Shown here: positions 22,493 through 30,715 of the stretch, piece by piece
Layout: every line of letters begins with the position of its first letter
Position numbering within the stretch: position 1 is the stretch's first letter
Source: Acidimicrobiia bacterium
GTDB lineage: Bacteria > Actinomycetota > Acidimicrobiia > IMCC26256 > JAENVU01
Direction of reading: 5' to 3'
DNA: 40,606 bases
NCBI GenBank assembly: GCA_025361725.1
Contig: JANYJV010000045.1
Span: 1-40,606 of the forward strand
Notes under the pieces: generated by a model
Told to the model about the DNA's origin: nothing
Databases searched by the model: none
What the model saw: the letters and a program-made list of their open reading frames with translations, nothing else
Made by a program: the position numbers and the translations under genes

Positions 22493-22533
22493 TCTCGGGC
22501 GCGACGCGCTCGCCGGGCAGATGACACAAGACC

Positions 22534-23160
22534 TCAGTGCCGATTCCCAAAGACTTCATCGCTCATCCACGTGCCGACGAGAGCGACCAGACGGTCGGTT
22601 CGACCGATGAAGAAGTGCGATGCACCGGGCACTGTCTCGGTGGTGGTGGCGGTCCAGCCGGCGGTGATTTCCGCAACCTCGGCGGCGGGACGGAACTCGT
22701 CGTGCGCGGCCAAGATGACAAGCTTCGGCCGTGAATCCGCGGCGACGTCTGCGAAACCGAGGCCGTAACGGAGCGGCGGAGCGATCGCGATCCAGCCGGC
22801 GGCCCTCGCCGCGTCGATTGACAGGGTGACATCGGCTCCGAACGACCAGCCGGCGATCACGAGCGGAGATGTCGTGTGATCGAAGGCATCGACGGCCGCC
22901 ACCAGGTCGAGACGTTCTGCGTCGCCGTCGTCGTGGGTGCCGCTGCTCTCACCGACGCCCCGGAAGTTGAATCGCAGACAGGAGATGCCAAGGCCGGGCA
23001 GCGCAGTGAAGAGTTCGGAGACCACCAACGATTTCATGGTCCCGCCATGCAGCGGATGTGGATGGCACAGCACCATCCGGGCCCGCTCGTCCTCGGCGAC
23101 TGCCTGCTCGGCCTCGAGTGCCACTCCGTCCGATGCGAGGAGTCGGAGCAGCTCGGGCAT
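22534..23160 (-). CDS. Alpha/beta hydrolase
   Basis: The 208-residue product belongs to the small dienelactone-hydrolase-like group. MVLCHPHPLHGGTMKSLVVS and LRFNFRGVGESSG are the usual early blocks. The nucleophile elbow is IAGWSFGAD (GxSxG). The acid and His of the triad are suggested by ILAAHDEFRPA and VPGASHFFIG. There is no signal peptide. The ATG 23160 is 27 bp from the divergent thioesterase gene; the longer in-frame extension is antisense to that gene. Substrate unknown. Confidence 0.85.
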   Translation of the reverse strand: MPELLRLLASDGVALEAEQAVAEDERARMVLCHPHPLHGGTMKSLVVSELFTALPGLGISCLRFNFRGVGESSGTHDDGDAERLDLVAAVDAFDHTTSPLVIAGWSFGADVTLSIDAARAAGWIAIAPPLRYGLGFADVAADSRPKLVILAAHDEFRPAAEVAEITAGWTATTTETVPGASHFFIGRTDRLVALVGTWMSDEVFGNRH

Positions 23161-23187
23161 GAGGGCGCAGCGTATTCTCCGGCGCTG

Positions 23188-24006
23188 ATGACGACGCCGT
23201 TCGACGAAGAGACCGCAGTCCGCAGCATCGGCGAACACCGATATGCGGCCACCATGGCTCGGGAGTGGTGGGTGGCTCGCGGCCCGAACGGCGGCTACCT
23301 CGCGGCCGTGGTCCTGCGCGCCCTCACTGCGACGGTGGCGGACGGCCAGCGGACCCCGAGATCGGTGACCGTCCACTATCTGAGTCCCGCCGGGGACGGC
23401 GACGTGGAGATCGAGACCCGCCAGGAACGGGTGGGCCGGTCGATGACGAGCTGCTCGGCTCGGGTCACCCAAGACGGTCGGCTGGTTGCACTCGCGCTCG
23501 CGGCGTTCTCGACCCCGCGCGCCGGGCTCGAGTTCTGCGATCTCGTAATGCCCCAGGTTCCCGGACCCGATCACTACCAATCTCGCGCCGTGCCTCGTGA
23601 GGCGCCGCCGATTGCGCACCGGTGGGACACGCGCTGGGCCATTGGTCATCCGCCGGTTCCGGGTGTGCCGCGTGGAGCGCGCGCCGTCGCCGGTGGCTGG
23701 ATCCGCTTGCCGGAGCACCGTGCGGTGGACGCGCTCGTGGCCGCCGCCATCACCGACGCATGGGTGCCACCCACGTTCAGCCGCATCGAGGAACCGGTCA
23801 TCGTCCCGACGGTGGACCTCACGATCCACTTCCGCGCCGAGCTTCCTCACCCCGGTCTGGCGGCTGACGATTTCGTCCTGGCGCGCTTTCGGACCACGGT
23901 GGCCGCCGACGGCTTCCTCGAGGAGGACGGCGAGGTATGGGCTCCAGACGGCACGCTGCTCACCCAGTCCCGCCAACTCGCGACCGTGATGCCGTTCAAG
24001 ATCTGA
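23188..24006 (+). CDS. Acyl-CoA thioesterase, double-hotdog (TesB-like)
   Basis: The 272-residue product has two hotdog-like halves. The first contains WWVARGPNGGYLAAVVLRAL, the central-helix signature of this thioesterase group, then SVTVHYLSPAGDGDVEIETR. The second contains VPTVDLTIHFRAELPHP and the closing WAPDGTLLTQSRQLATVM. It would hydrolyse acyl-CoA to free acid and CoA; chain preference is not deducible. Upstream in-frame sequence lies antisense to the hydrolase and is rejected. Confidence 0.85.
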   Translation: MTTPFDEETAVRSIGEHRYAATMAREWWVARGPNGGYLAAVVLRALTATVADGQRTPRSVTVHYLSPAGDGDVEIETRQERVGRSMTSCSARVTQDGRLVALALAAFSTPRAGLEFCDLVMPQVPGPDHYQSRAVPREAPPIAHRWDTRWAIGHPPVPGVPRGARAVAGGWIRLPEHRAVDALVAAAITDAWVPPTFSRIEEPVIVPTVDLTIHFRAELPHPGLAADDFVLARFRTTVAADGFLEEDGEVWAPDGTLLTQSRQLATVMPFKI

Positions 24007-24007
24007 G

Positions 24008-24055
24008 CGGACGAGCGGAGAGGCACCGCGCGTTCATTTGAAATCCGCTCGTCCG
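24008..24055. terminator. Bidirectional hairpin between convergent thioesterase and SDR genes
   Basis: CGGACGAGCGGA (24008-24019) pairs perfectly with TCCGCTCGTCCG (24044-24055) across a 24-nt loop, starting 1 nt after the thioesterase stop. Stem and loop size resemble the family A hairpins, but the sequence does not. No U-tract. Confidence 0.5.
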
Positions 24056-24104
24056 TGGCCCGAGCGGCCCGTGAACGAAGTGAACATGAGCGGGAAGCCC
24101 GTCG

Positions 24105-24953
24105 TTAGGTCAGGCCGCGCAGCGCGTCGGCGCCGTAGATCGGTTCGACGATGGAGCGGTAGTCCGGACCGCGGCTCAGCTGATGACCACCGTCGGCGTT
24201 GATCAGCTGTCCGGTGATCCAGGTGGAGTCTGGTCCCACGAGGAACCGAGCCAGCGCGGCGATGTCTTCCACCGCCCCCACTCGTCCGAGTGGCATGCAC
24301 GCAAGGTAATCGTCGAGCACTTCGCCACCCGCCGTCACGAAGCCCACGAGCTCGGTATCCACCAGACCCGGGCGGATCGCGTTGACCCGCACGCCGCTCG
24401 CGCCCAACTCGATCGCCGCGAGCTGACAGACGTGATCGATGCCCGCCTTGCCCGGACCGTACGCACCGAACCAGGGATGCACGTTCGAGCTGGCGATGGA
24501 GGAGATCCCGACGATCGATCCGCTGCCCGCCTTCGCCATGATCGGGGCGGCATGCTTGATCGTGAGCATCGTGCCGGTGATGTTGAGGTCGATGGTGCGC
24601 CGCCACGCGCCCACTTCCATCGTAGTGATCGGTCCGAGCGTCTCGGAGCCGCCCGCGCACGCGACCACGCCGTCGAGCGTGCCGGTGATGCTCGCGGCCG
24701 CCGCCACCGCCGCGACCACGCTGTCCTCTTCGGTGACATCGGCCACCGCATACTGGATGGTCGCGTCCGTGGAGGTCGCTGCCCGGATCTGCTCGACGGC
24801 CGCGACCAACCGGTCCTCGGTGCGACCGCAGATGGTCACGTGCGCGCCGTCCCGGGCGAAGCGCGTGGCGCAGCCGAGGCCGATGCCACTGCCGCCTCCG
24901 GTCACCAGCATGGCGGCGCCTTCGAGGCCGCCCGTCGGTGTGGTCATGGTCAT
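24105..24953 (-). CDS. Short-chain dehydrogenase/reductase (SDR)
   Basis: The 282-residue classical SDR has the NAD(P)-binding VTGGGSGIGLGCATRFA and a CAGG variant of the NAG motif. The catalytic Ser is in VGISSIASS and Tyr/Lys are in YGPGK. AIRPGLVDTELVGF and QLINADGGHQL complete the fold. The start MTMTTPTGG at 24953 overlaps the oligopeptidase stop by ATGA; a second ATG at 24947 is possible. Substrate unknown; the neighbouring thioesterase makes a lipid or acyl-chain role conceivable only. Confidence 0.9.
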   Translation of the reverse strand: MTMTTPTGGLEGAAMLVTGGGSGIGLGCATRFARDGAHVTICGRTEDRLVAAVEQIRAATSTDATIQYAVADVTEEDSVVAAVAAAASITGTLDGVVACAGGSETLGPITTMEVGAWRRTIDLNITGTMLTIKHAAPIMAKAGSGSIVGISSIASSNVHPWFGAYGPGKAGIDHVCQLAAIELGASGVRVNAIRPGLVDTELVGFVTAGGEVLDDYLACMPLGRVGAVEDIAALARFLVGPDSTWITGQLINADGGHQLSRGPDYRSIVEPIYGADALRGLT

Positions 24954-27040
24954 GCCGAAACTCCCGTCAACTCGGTGATCAGAAATGCGAGAACCATCGC
25001 CTCGTCTCGCCACACGTCGTACCGCCCGGATGGTCCGCCGTGCCCGGCGCCCATCTCGGTCTTGAGGAGCAGCGTCCGGTCGTCGGTCTTGACCGCGCGG
25101 AGTTTCGCCACCCACTTCGCCGGCTCCCAGTAGCTCACCCGCGGATCGTTCAAGCCGGCAGTGACCAGTAGCGCCGGATACGCCTTCGCTTCGACGTTGT
25201 CGTAGGGGGAGTAGGAAAGCATGTAGCGGTAATCATCGGCGACGTCGAGCGGGTTGCCCCACTCCTCCCACTCGGTCACGGTGAGGGGGAGCTCCACATC
25301 CTGCATCGTGGTGACGACGTCCACGAACGGCACCTCGGCGACGACGGCACGGAAGAGATCCGGACGGAGGTTCGCGACCGCGCCCATGAGCAGACCGCCG
25401 GCACTGCCGCCGCGGGCACCGAGCCGATCGGGGGACGTGTACCCGTGGTCGCAGAGATGTTCGGCGCACGCGATGAAGTCGTCGAAGGTGTTGCGCTTGG
25501 CCTTGAGGCGGCCCTGCTCGTACCACTGGCGGCCCAGCTCGCCGCCGCCGCGAATGTGTGCGATCGCGAACACGAACCCGCGGTCGAGGAGGCTCAAACG
25601 CAGCGACGAGAACGTGGGATCGATCGAGGACTCGTAGCTGCCGTATCCGTACAACAACGCCGGCGCGGAACCGTCCAACGGAACGTCACGACGATGCACC
25701 ACCGAGATCGGGATCTTGGCGCCGTCGGGCGCATCCGCCCACAGTCGCTCCGACGTGTACTCATCGGGATCGAACGGCCCGAGCACCGGGGTGCGTTTCA
25801 CCAACGTCCGCTCACCACCCGTGAACGTCTCGTCGTACGCGCTGACCGGCACCACCAACGACGTGTACCCGAAGTGGAACCGCTCGGCATCGAACTCGAG
25901 GTTGTCCGCAACCCAGGTGCTGTAGACGGGATCGTCCATCTCGACGACCCGGTCGTACGCCGGATCGCCGAGACCGATGACCCGGATCTGTTCCAGCCCG
26001 GCGACCCGCTCGGATACCAGGACCGCCGACGCGAACGCGTCGACGTCGTCGACCTTGACTTCGGCACGGTGAGGTACGAACTCGCGCCAGTTCGACCGTC
26101 TCGGCGCCGTGACCGGCGCGGTCATCACCTTGAAGTTCGTGGCGTGATCCGCGTTGGTGACGATGAAGAGTTGCTCGGTGCCGTCGGCCGCCACGTGGTG
26201 ATCCACGCCGTACTCGAGGCCGTCCGAGCGCGGCTCGACAACCCGCAGGCCAGCGGTGGGATCGTCAGGATCCAGGAGGTGCGCCTCGCTGGTGACCTTG
26301 GACTCGGTGGCGACCACGATCATCCGACCGCTGCGGGTTCGACCCACGGACACGAAATACCGCTCGTCGGCCTCATGGAACACGAGGGCGTCGTCGGCCT
26401 CACCGAGGGTGTGGCGCCAAATCTGGAAGGGCCGCATCGCGTCGTCGGGGCGCACATAGAAAATGGTGCGGTTGTCGTTTGCCCACGCGAGGCCGTAGTA
26501 GGTCCCTTCGATGACGTCGGCGAGATCGATCCCGGTCGTCAGGTCACGAAAGTGCAGCGTGTGGAGCTCGCTGCCGTCGACGTCGTAGGAATACGCGAGC
26601 AGATCCTGATTCGGTGCCAGCGCGAGTCCGCCAAGTGAGAAGTACTCGAGACCCTCGGCGAGCAGGTTCTCGTCCAAGACCACCATCTCGTCGACACCCT
26701 CGGGCGAACCTGCGGGGCGCCGGCCGTGACTGGCGTACTGCGCGCCTTCGAACGTCTGGCTGAAGTAGTCCCACGCGCCCTTGCGCGCCGGCGGTGAGAT
26801 GTCGTTCTCTTGGATGCGGTTGCGGATCTCGGTGAAGAGATCGTCCTGCAGGGCGCGGGTAGGAGCGAGGACGGCGTCGGTGTAGCGGTTCTCGGCTTCG
26901 AGGTACGCGATCACCTCGGGATCGTCCCGGTCCCGCAGCCAATACCACGGGTCGACGCGCACGTCGCCGTGCCGTTCGAGTTCGACGGGACGGGGCGGCG
27001 CAGAAGGCGGAGTCAGGGTCACGGCGGGGGAGTCTGCCAT
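24950..27040 (-). CDS. Oligopeptidase B-like S9 serine peptidase
   Basis: The 696-residue product has an N-terminal beta-propeller region opening with DPWYWLRDRDDPEVIAYLEA. A C-terminal alpha/beta hydrolase domain follows. The nucleophile is in RGGSAGGLLMGA, the Asp in GLNDPRVSYWEPAKW and the His in MGAGHGGPSGRYD. This is the S9A order and length for oligopeptidase B, which cleaves short peptides after basic residues in the cytosol. The ATG at 27040 (MADSPAV) is preferred to an upstream start that would run into hisI. It is divergent from hisI with a 47-bp gap. Confidence 0.92.
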   Translation of the reverse strand: MADSPAVTLTPPSAPPRPVELERHGDVRVDPWYWLRDRDDPEVIAYLEAENRYTDAVLAPTRALQDDLFTEIRNRIQENDISPPARKGAWDYFSQTFEGAQYASHGRRPAGSPEGVDEMVVLDENLLAEGLEYFSLGGLALAPNQDLLAYSYDVDGSELHTLHFRDLTTGIDLADVIEGTYYGLAWANDNRTIFYVRPDDAMRPFQIWRHTLGEADDALVFHEADERYFVSVGRTRSGRMIVVATESKVTSEAHLLDPDDPTAGLRVVEPRSDGLEYGVDHHVAADGTEQLFIVTNADHATNFKVMTAPVTAPRRSNWREFVPHRAEVKVDDVDAFASAVLVSERVAGLEQIRVIGLGDPAYDRVVEMDDPVYSTWVADNLEFDAERFHFGYTSLVVPVSAYDETFTGGERTLVKRTPVLGPFDPDEYTSERLWADAPDGAKIPISVVHRRDVPLDGSAPALLYGYGSYESSIDPTFSSLRLSLLDRGFVFAIAHIRGGGELGRQWYEQGRLKAKRNTFDDFIACAEHLCDHGYTSPDRLGARGGSAGGLLMGAVANLRPDLFRAVVAEVPFVDVVTTMQDVELPLTVTEWEEWGNPLDVADDYRYMLSYSPYDNVEAKAYPALLVTAGLNDPRVSYWEPAKWVAKLRAVKTDDRTLLLKTEMGAGHGGPSGRYDVWRDEAMVLAFLITELTGVSA

Positions 27041-27087
27041 CGGAAAGAGTGGGAACTCGGGCGAGGGGCGGCGGTACGCTCGCCGCC

Positions 27088-27465
27088 ATGCCAGTTGCGA
27101 CACCGATTTCCTTCACCGAGCCCGAAATCGCCGGTGTGGCTTTCGATGCCAGCGGCCTCGTCCCGGCGATCGTCCAGGAAGAATCCACCAAAGACGTGTT
27201 GATGGTGGGGTGGATGAACGAGGAGTCGCTGCGCCGGACCTTCGAGACCGGTCGCACCTGGTTCTGGAGCCGGAGCCGCCAGGAGTTCTGGTGCAAGGGC
27301 GAGACCTCGGGGGATCGCCAGTTCGTCCGCAGTGCCCACTACGACTGCGACGCGGATGTGCTGCTCTTCATCGTCGAACAAGAAGGGCGCGGCGCCTGCC
27401 ACACCGGCGAACGCTCGTGCTTTTTCCGCGCGTTCGGTTCGGGCGCCGAACCCGGCCGCGTGTGA
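27088..27465 (+). CDS. hisI: Phosphoribosyl-AMP cyclohydrolase
   Basis: The 125-residue monofunctional HisI has no HisE domain. DVLMVGWMNEESLRRTFETG and WFWSRSRQEFWCKGETSG are hallmark blocks. The zinc cysteines are in WCKGE, YDCDADVLLF and CHTGERSCFF. It opens the ring of PR-AMP in histidine synthesis. It lies 4.9 kb from hisA and overlaps trpE by GTGA; hisI-trpE linkage is also found in other actinobacteria. TACGCT (27075-27080) ends 8 nt before the ATG and may be its -10 box. Confidence 0.95.
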   Translation: MPVATPISFTEPEIAGVAFDASGLVPAIVQEESTKDVLMVGWMNEESLRRTFETGRTWFWSRSRQEFWCKGETSGDRQFVRSAHYDCDADVLLFIVEQEGRGACHTGERSCFFRAFGSGAEPGRV

Positions 27466-28973
27466 GTTCGGCCCGCCCGTCGCTCGCCGAGTTTCGAGCG
27501 TTCGCCCAGGACTACACGGTGGTGCCGGTCTGGCGTGAAGTCCTTGCCGACCTGGAGACGCCGGTCTCGGCCTTCTTGAAACTCGTCGGCGACGGCGACG
27601 GTTTCTTGCTCGAGTCCGTCGAGCACGGCCAGCACTGGGGTCGGTTCTCGTTCATCGGTCGGGACCCGGTGGTGACGCTCGTCGCTCACGGGGACGAGGT
27701 GGTCGCGACGGGCGACCTTCCGCCGGACGTGCCCACGGATGCCGGTGCGCTGTGCGCGCTCGAAGCGCTGTTGGCGCGCTACCAGGCACCGAAGTTCGAC
27801 GAGCTACCGCCCTTCCACGGTGGGGTCGTCGGCTACCTCGGCTACGACGTCGTGCGCGAAATCGAGCACCTGCCCAATGTCCCGACGGATCCGATCGGCT
27901 GGCCCGATGCCGTCCTGGCGCTCACTGGGCACATCACCGCGTTCGATCACTTTCGCCAACGCCTGTTTCTGATCGAGAACGTGTTCGTCGATCCGGGGAT
28001 GACGGCGGCGGAACTCGACGACCTCTACGCGCGCGCCCTCGACCGGATCGACGCGTTGGTCGGCCAGCTCGCCCAGCCCCTTGTGTACGAACCGTCCGTG
28101 CCACCTCCGGATCGTCTCGACGAACTCCCGCCGTACACGAACTCGATGGGTTCGGACTTGTACCGCCGCGCGGTCGAGGCAGCGCGCGAGTACATCCTGG
28201 CGGGCGACATCTTTCAGGTGGTGCTCGCGCAACGGTTCGATCTCGAAGGCACGTACGTCCCGTTCGACGTCTACCGCGTACTCCGGCAGGTGAACCCGTC
28301 GCCGTACATGTATTTCATCCGCCACGACGAGGCGACCATCGTGGGTTCGTCACCCGAACCGATGGTGCAGGTCACCGACGGTCGCGTGGTGAGCCGCCCG
28401 ATCGCAGGCACGCGCTTTCGTGGACGCACCGTGGAGCACGATCGCCAGATGGCGGCGGAACTCAGCGAGGACCCCAAGGAACGCGCCGAACACGTGATGC
28501 TGGTGGACCTCGCTCGTAACGACGTGGGCCGAGTCGTGACGTTCGGCACCGAGCACATGGATGAATTGATGGTGCTCGAGCGTTACTCCCACGTGATGCA
28601 CCTCACCTCGCAAGTCTCCGGCGATCTCGCGCCCGGCCGCAGCGCCGTCGACGTGTTGCGCGCCACCTTTCCGGCCGGCACCGTGAGCGGCGCGCCCAAG
28701 GTGCGAGCCATGGAGATCATCGACGAGCTGGAGCCGGTCAAGCGCGGTCCATACGCCGGGGTGGTCGGCTATCTCGATTTCTCGGGCAACCTCGACACCG
28801 CAATCGCCATCCGCACCATGGTGTGGCGCGGCGACCAGGCGAGCGTCCAGGCCGGCGCCGGTGTGGTGGCCGACAGCGACGCCGAACTCGAAGACCTCGA
28901 GTGCCACAACAAGGCCAAGGCGCTGCTCACCGCGGCTCAGGCCTCCCGCAACCTCCGCTCGGTGAAGTCATGA
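27462..28973 (+). CDS. trpE: Anthranilate synthase component I
   Basis: The 503-residue product begins at GTG 27462, overlapping the hisI stop. LETPVSAFLKLV near the N-terminus is the tryptophan feedback region. The chorismate-binding domain shows QRFDLEGTYVPFDVYRVLRQ, NPSPYMYFIRHDEATIVGSS, SRPIAGTRFRGRT and FPAGTVSGAPKVRAMEIIDE. It makes anthranilate with a glutamine amidotransferase (TrpG), which is not in the window. The last codons share ATGA with the 93-nt open element before ygfZ. Confidence 0.96.
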   Translation: MSSARPSLAEFRAFAQDYTVVPVWREVLADLETPVSAFLKLVGDGDGFLLESVEHGQHWGRFSFIGRDPVVTLVAHGDEVVATGDLPPDVPTDAGALCALEALLARYQAPKFDELPPFHGGVVGYLGYDVVREIEHLPNVPTDPIGWPDAVLALTGHITAFDHFRQRLFLIENVFVDPGMTAAELDDLYARALDRIDALVGQLAQPLVYEPSVPPPDRLDELPPYTNSMGSDLYRRAVEAAREYILAGDIFQVVLAQRFDLEGTYVPFDVYRVLRQVNPSPYMYFIRHDEATIVGSSPEPMVQVTDGRVVSRPIAGTRFRGRTVEHDRQMAAELSEDPKERAEHVMLVDLARNDVGRVVTFGTEHMDELMVLERYSHVMHLTSQVSGDLAPGRSAVDVLRATFPAGTVSGAPKVRAMEIIDELEPVKRGPYAGVVGYLDFSGNLDTAIAIRTMVWRGDQASVQAGAGVVADSDAELEDLECHNKAKALLTAAQASRNLRSVKS

Positions 28974-29062
28974 GCGAAGTGGGACCGGCACGCGATCGCA
29001 GCCGATCAGCCAGCGGAGCGTGGCTCGAACGGCCCGGCCCGCAGGGCCGAGAGTGGGAATGA
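28970..29062 (+). repeat. Intercistronic coupling element / 30-codon smORF, copy 1 (trpE-ygfZ)
   Basis: The block between trpE and ygfZ is a complete open frame of 30 codons (starting MSEVGPARDRSRSASGAWLE). It starts with an ATG overlapping the trpE stop and ends with a TGA overlapping the ygfZ ATG. A second copy follows trpA (33521-33616). The first 84 bases agree in 67 positions and 17 of 28 residues. Both have ARxRSRSAS and RPGPQ. Most changes are non-synonymous, so DNA- or RNA-level conservation is as likely as a peptide. The opposite strand is also open and similarly conserved (ATLRWL, GC, RVPV). Confidence 0.55.
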
Positions 29063-29742
29063 TGAGACGCGACAGGGTCCGGGTGGCTGGGCCGGACACG
29101 TGGACGTTCTTGCAGAGTCTGTTGTCCCAAGACGTCGCAAATCTGGCCGACGGCGATTTCCTGCCGACCCTATTGCTGACACCGCAGGGCAAGGTCGACG
29201 TGGTGGGTTTCATCACTCGGGTCGGTGACGATGCGGTGATCGACACCGACCCCGGTTGGGGTGAACGACTCGTCGCCGCGTTGAGTCGCTTCAAGATCCG
29301 GACCAAGGTGGAACTTTCCGTCGAACCGGCACCGGAGATCGACGCCGACGCGTTCGCCGCGGAAGAAGCCGCCCGTATTGCGGCCGGCGTGCCCCGCATG
29401 GGCGCGGATCTCGACGACTCCGTGATCCCGCAAGAGGCGTTCCTCGAACTCGACGCGGTGAGTTTCACCAAGGGCTGTTTCATCGGCCAGGAGTTGGTGT
29501 GCCGCATCGACTCGCGCGGTCACGTGAACCGCTTCCTGCGTCACATCGTTCCCGAAGACTCCGGCGTCACCCTGCCCGTCGGCGCGAAGATCGTCGTCGG
29601 CGAGAAGGTCGTGGGCTCGGTGACGAGTTCGGCGCCGGGGATCGCGATGGGCTTCGTCCGCCGCGAGGTCGAGCCACCCGCATCGGCGGCCGTCGACGGT
29701 GTCGTGGCTCGCGTCGCCGCCGTCCTGCGACCTCAGGCGTAG
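29059..29742 (+). CDS. ygfZ: YgfZ/GcvT-like folate-binding protein
   Basis: The 227-residue product carries the YgfZ signature KGCFIGQEL (K-G-C-[FY]-x-G-Q-E) in DAVSFTKGCFIGQELVCRID. The N-terminal TWTFLQSLLSQDVANLADGD and LLLTPQGKVDVVGFI belong to the GcvT-like domain. It is shorter than enteric YgfZ but retains the core. These proteins use tetrahydrofolate to support iron-sulfur cluster assembly or repair. ATG codons at 29059 and 29062 are both possible; the first overlaps the stop of the coupling element. Confidence 0.85.
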   Translation: MMRRDRVRVAGPDTWTFLQSLLSQDVANLADGDFLPTLLLTPQGKVDVVGFITRVGDDAVIDTDPGWGERLVAALSRFKIRTKVELSVEPAPEIDADAFAAEEAARIAAGVPRMGADLDDSVIPQEAFLELDAVSFTKGCFIGQELVCRIDSRGHVNRFLRHIVPEDSGVTLPVGAKIVVGEKVVGSVTSSAPGIAMGFVRREVEPPASAAVDGVVARVAAVLRPQA

Positions 29743-29754
29743 TGCTGACCTCCG

Positions 29755-29799
29755 TCTGGCGTCGTACACGCCGAACCGCCCCGCGCTGGTGACGCCAGA
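29755..29799. repeat. Conserved hairpin repeat, family B copy 2
   Basis: TCTGGCGTC pairs with GACGCCAGA (9 bp). The core 29758-29798 matches the copy at 8940-8980 in 35 of 41 positions. It lies 13 nt after the ygfZ stop and upstream of the trpC promoter, so it could separate the hisI-trpE-ygfZ unit from trpC. Confidence 0.6.
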
Positions 29800-29826
29800 G
29801 CGTGGGGCGTGGTGAGGTTTGGTCCG

Positions 29827-29832
29827 TAGACT
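29827..29832 (+). promoter_or_regulatory. -10-like box of the trpC promoter
   Basis: TAGACT lies 9 nt before the trpC ATG, so transcription would begin within a few bases of the start codon. There is no space for a trp leader peptide or attenuator. No -35 of good match. Confidence 0.35.
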
Positions 29833-29841
29833 CGGGCGCTC

Positions 29842-30642
29842 ATGGACATTCTCGATCGCATCCTCGCGACCAAACGCGACGAGGTCACCGTCCTTCGTCG
29901 ACCGCAAACGCGAACCCTGCTCCGCAAGGTCGCGCTGGACGCGCCACCGACCCGCGACTTCGCCGGCGCCCTGCGACGCGAAGATCGTCATCCGGGTCTG
30001 ATCGCAGAGATCAAACGCAAGTCCCCGTCGAAGGGCGATCTCGCGCTCGACCTGGATCCGGGCGCACTCGCGAAGGAGTACGAGTCGGGCGGCGCAACTG
30101 CGTTGAGCGTCCTGACCGACGCTTCCTACTTCGGGGGTGGAATCGAGGACCTCCAAGCCGCACGCGAAGCCACCTCCCTCCCGGTCTTGCGCAAGGACTT
30201 CGTCATCGACGAGGTGCAGGTCTATGAATCGCGTGCCGTCGGCGCCGATGCCATCCTGCTGATCCTCGCTGCGATTTCGGACAACTCCCTACTGCGGGAC
30301 CTCTCCGAACTCGCGCAGGGGCTCGGACTCGGCGTCCTCGTCGAGGCACATGACGCGGCCGAGGTCGAACGCGGCGTCGCACTCGAGATGCCGATACTCG
30401 GGGTGAACGCGCGGAACCTCGGCACCTTCACCGAAGACCTCGCCGGTGCCTCCGCGCTCATCGATCTCATTCCTTCCGCGTCGATCACCGTCGCCGAGAG
30501 CGCGATTCGGAATGCGGACGACGCGACGCGGATGGCGGCCGCCGGTTTCGATGCGCTGCTGGTGGGCGAGGCACTCGTCCGCAGTGACGACGCGCAACTT
30601 CTGGCCCGGGCGCTCGTCGCGCCCACGGTGGCCCCACGCTGA
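29842..30642 (+). CDS. trpC: Indole-3-glycerol phosphate synthase
   Basis: The 266-residue TIM-barrel enzyme is monofunctional, with no TrpF fusion. LIAEIKRKSPSKGDLALDLD carries the phosphate-binding and catalytic Lys. ALSVLTDASYFGG, LPVLRKDFVIDEVQVYESRA, GADAILLILAA, VLVEAHDAAEVERG and VNARNLGTF are the successive active-site strands. It closes the indole ring of CdRP. It starts a run trpC-trpF-trpB-trpA after a probable promoter. Confidence 0.96.
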   Translation: MDILDRILATKRDEVTVLRRPQTRTLLRKVALDAPPTRDFAGALRREDRHPGLIAEIKRKSPSKGDLALDLDPGALAKEYESGGATALSVLTDASYFGGGIEDLQAAREATSLPVLRKDFVIDEVQVYESRAVGADAILLILAAISDNSLLRDLSELAQGLGLGVLVEAHDAAEVERGVALEMPILGVNARNLGTFTEDLAGASALIDLIPSASITVAESAIRNADDATRMAAAGFDALLVGEALVRSDDAQLLARALVAPTVAPR

Positions 30643-30644
30643 TC

Positions 30645-30694
30645 CCGGCACTGATTCCGACTTCGGTGGGGTGAATGTCCACTGCCAGTGCCGG
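30645..30694 (+). other. Inverted repeat between trpC and trpF
   Basis: CCGGCACTG (30645-30653) and CAGTGCCGG (30686-30694) form a perfect 9-bp stem with a 32-nt loop, 2 nt after the trpC stop and 21 nt before trpF. There is no U-tract. It may be a processing or attenuation structure reducing read-through, or a weak terminator. Confidence 0.4.
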
Positions 30695-30715
30695 ACCAGG
30701 CAGTACGGTCACGGT

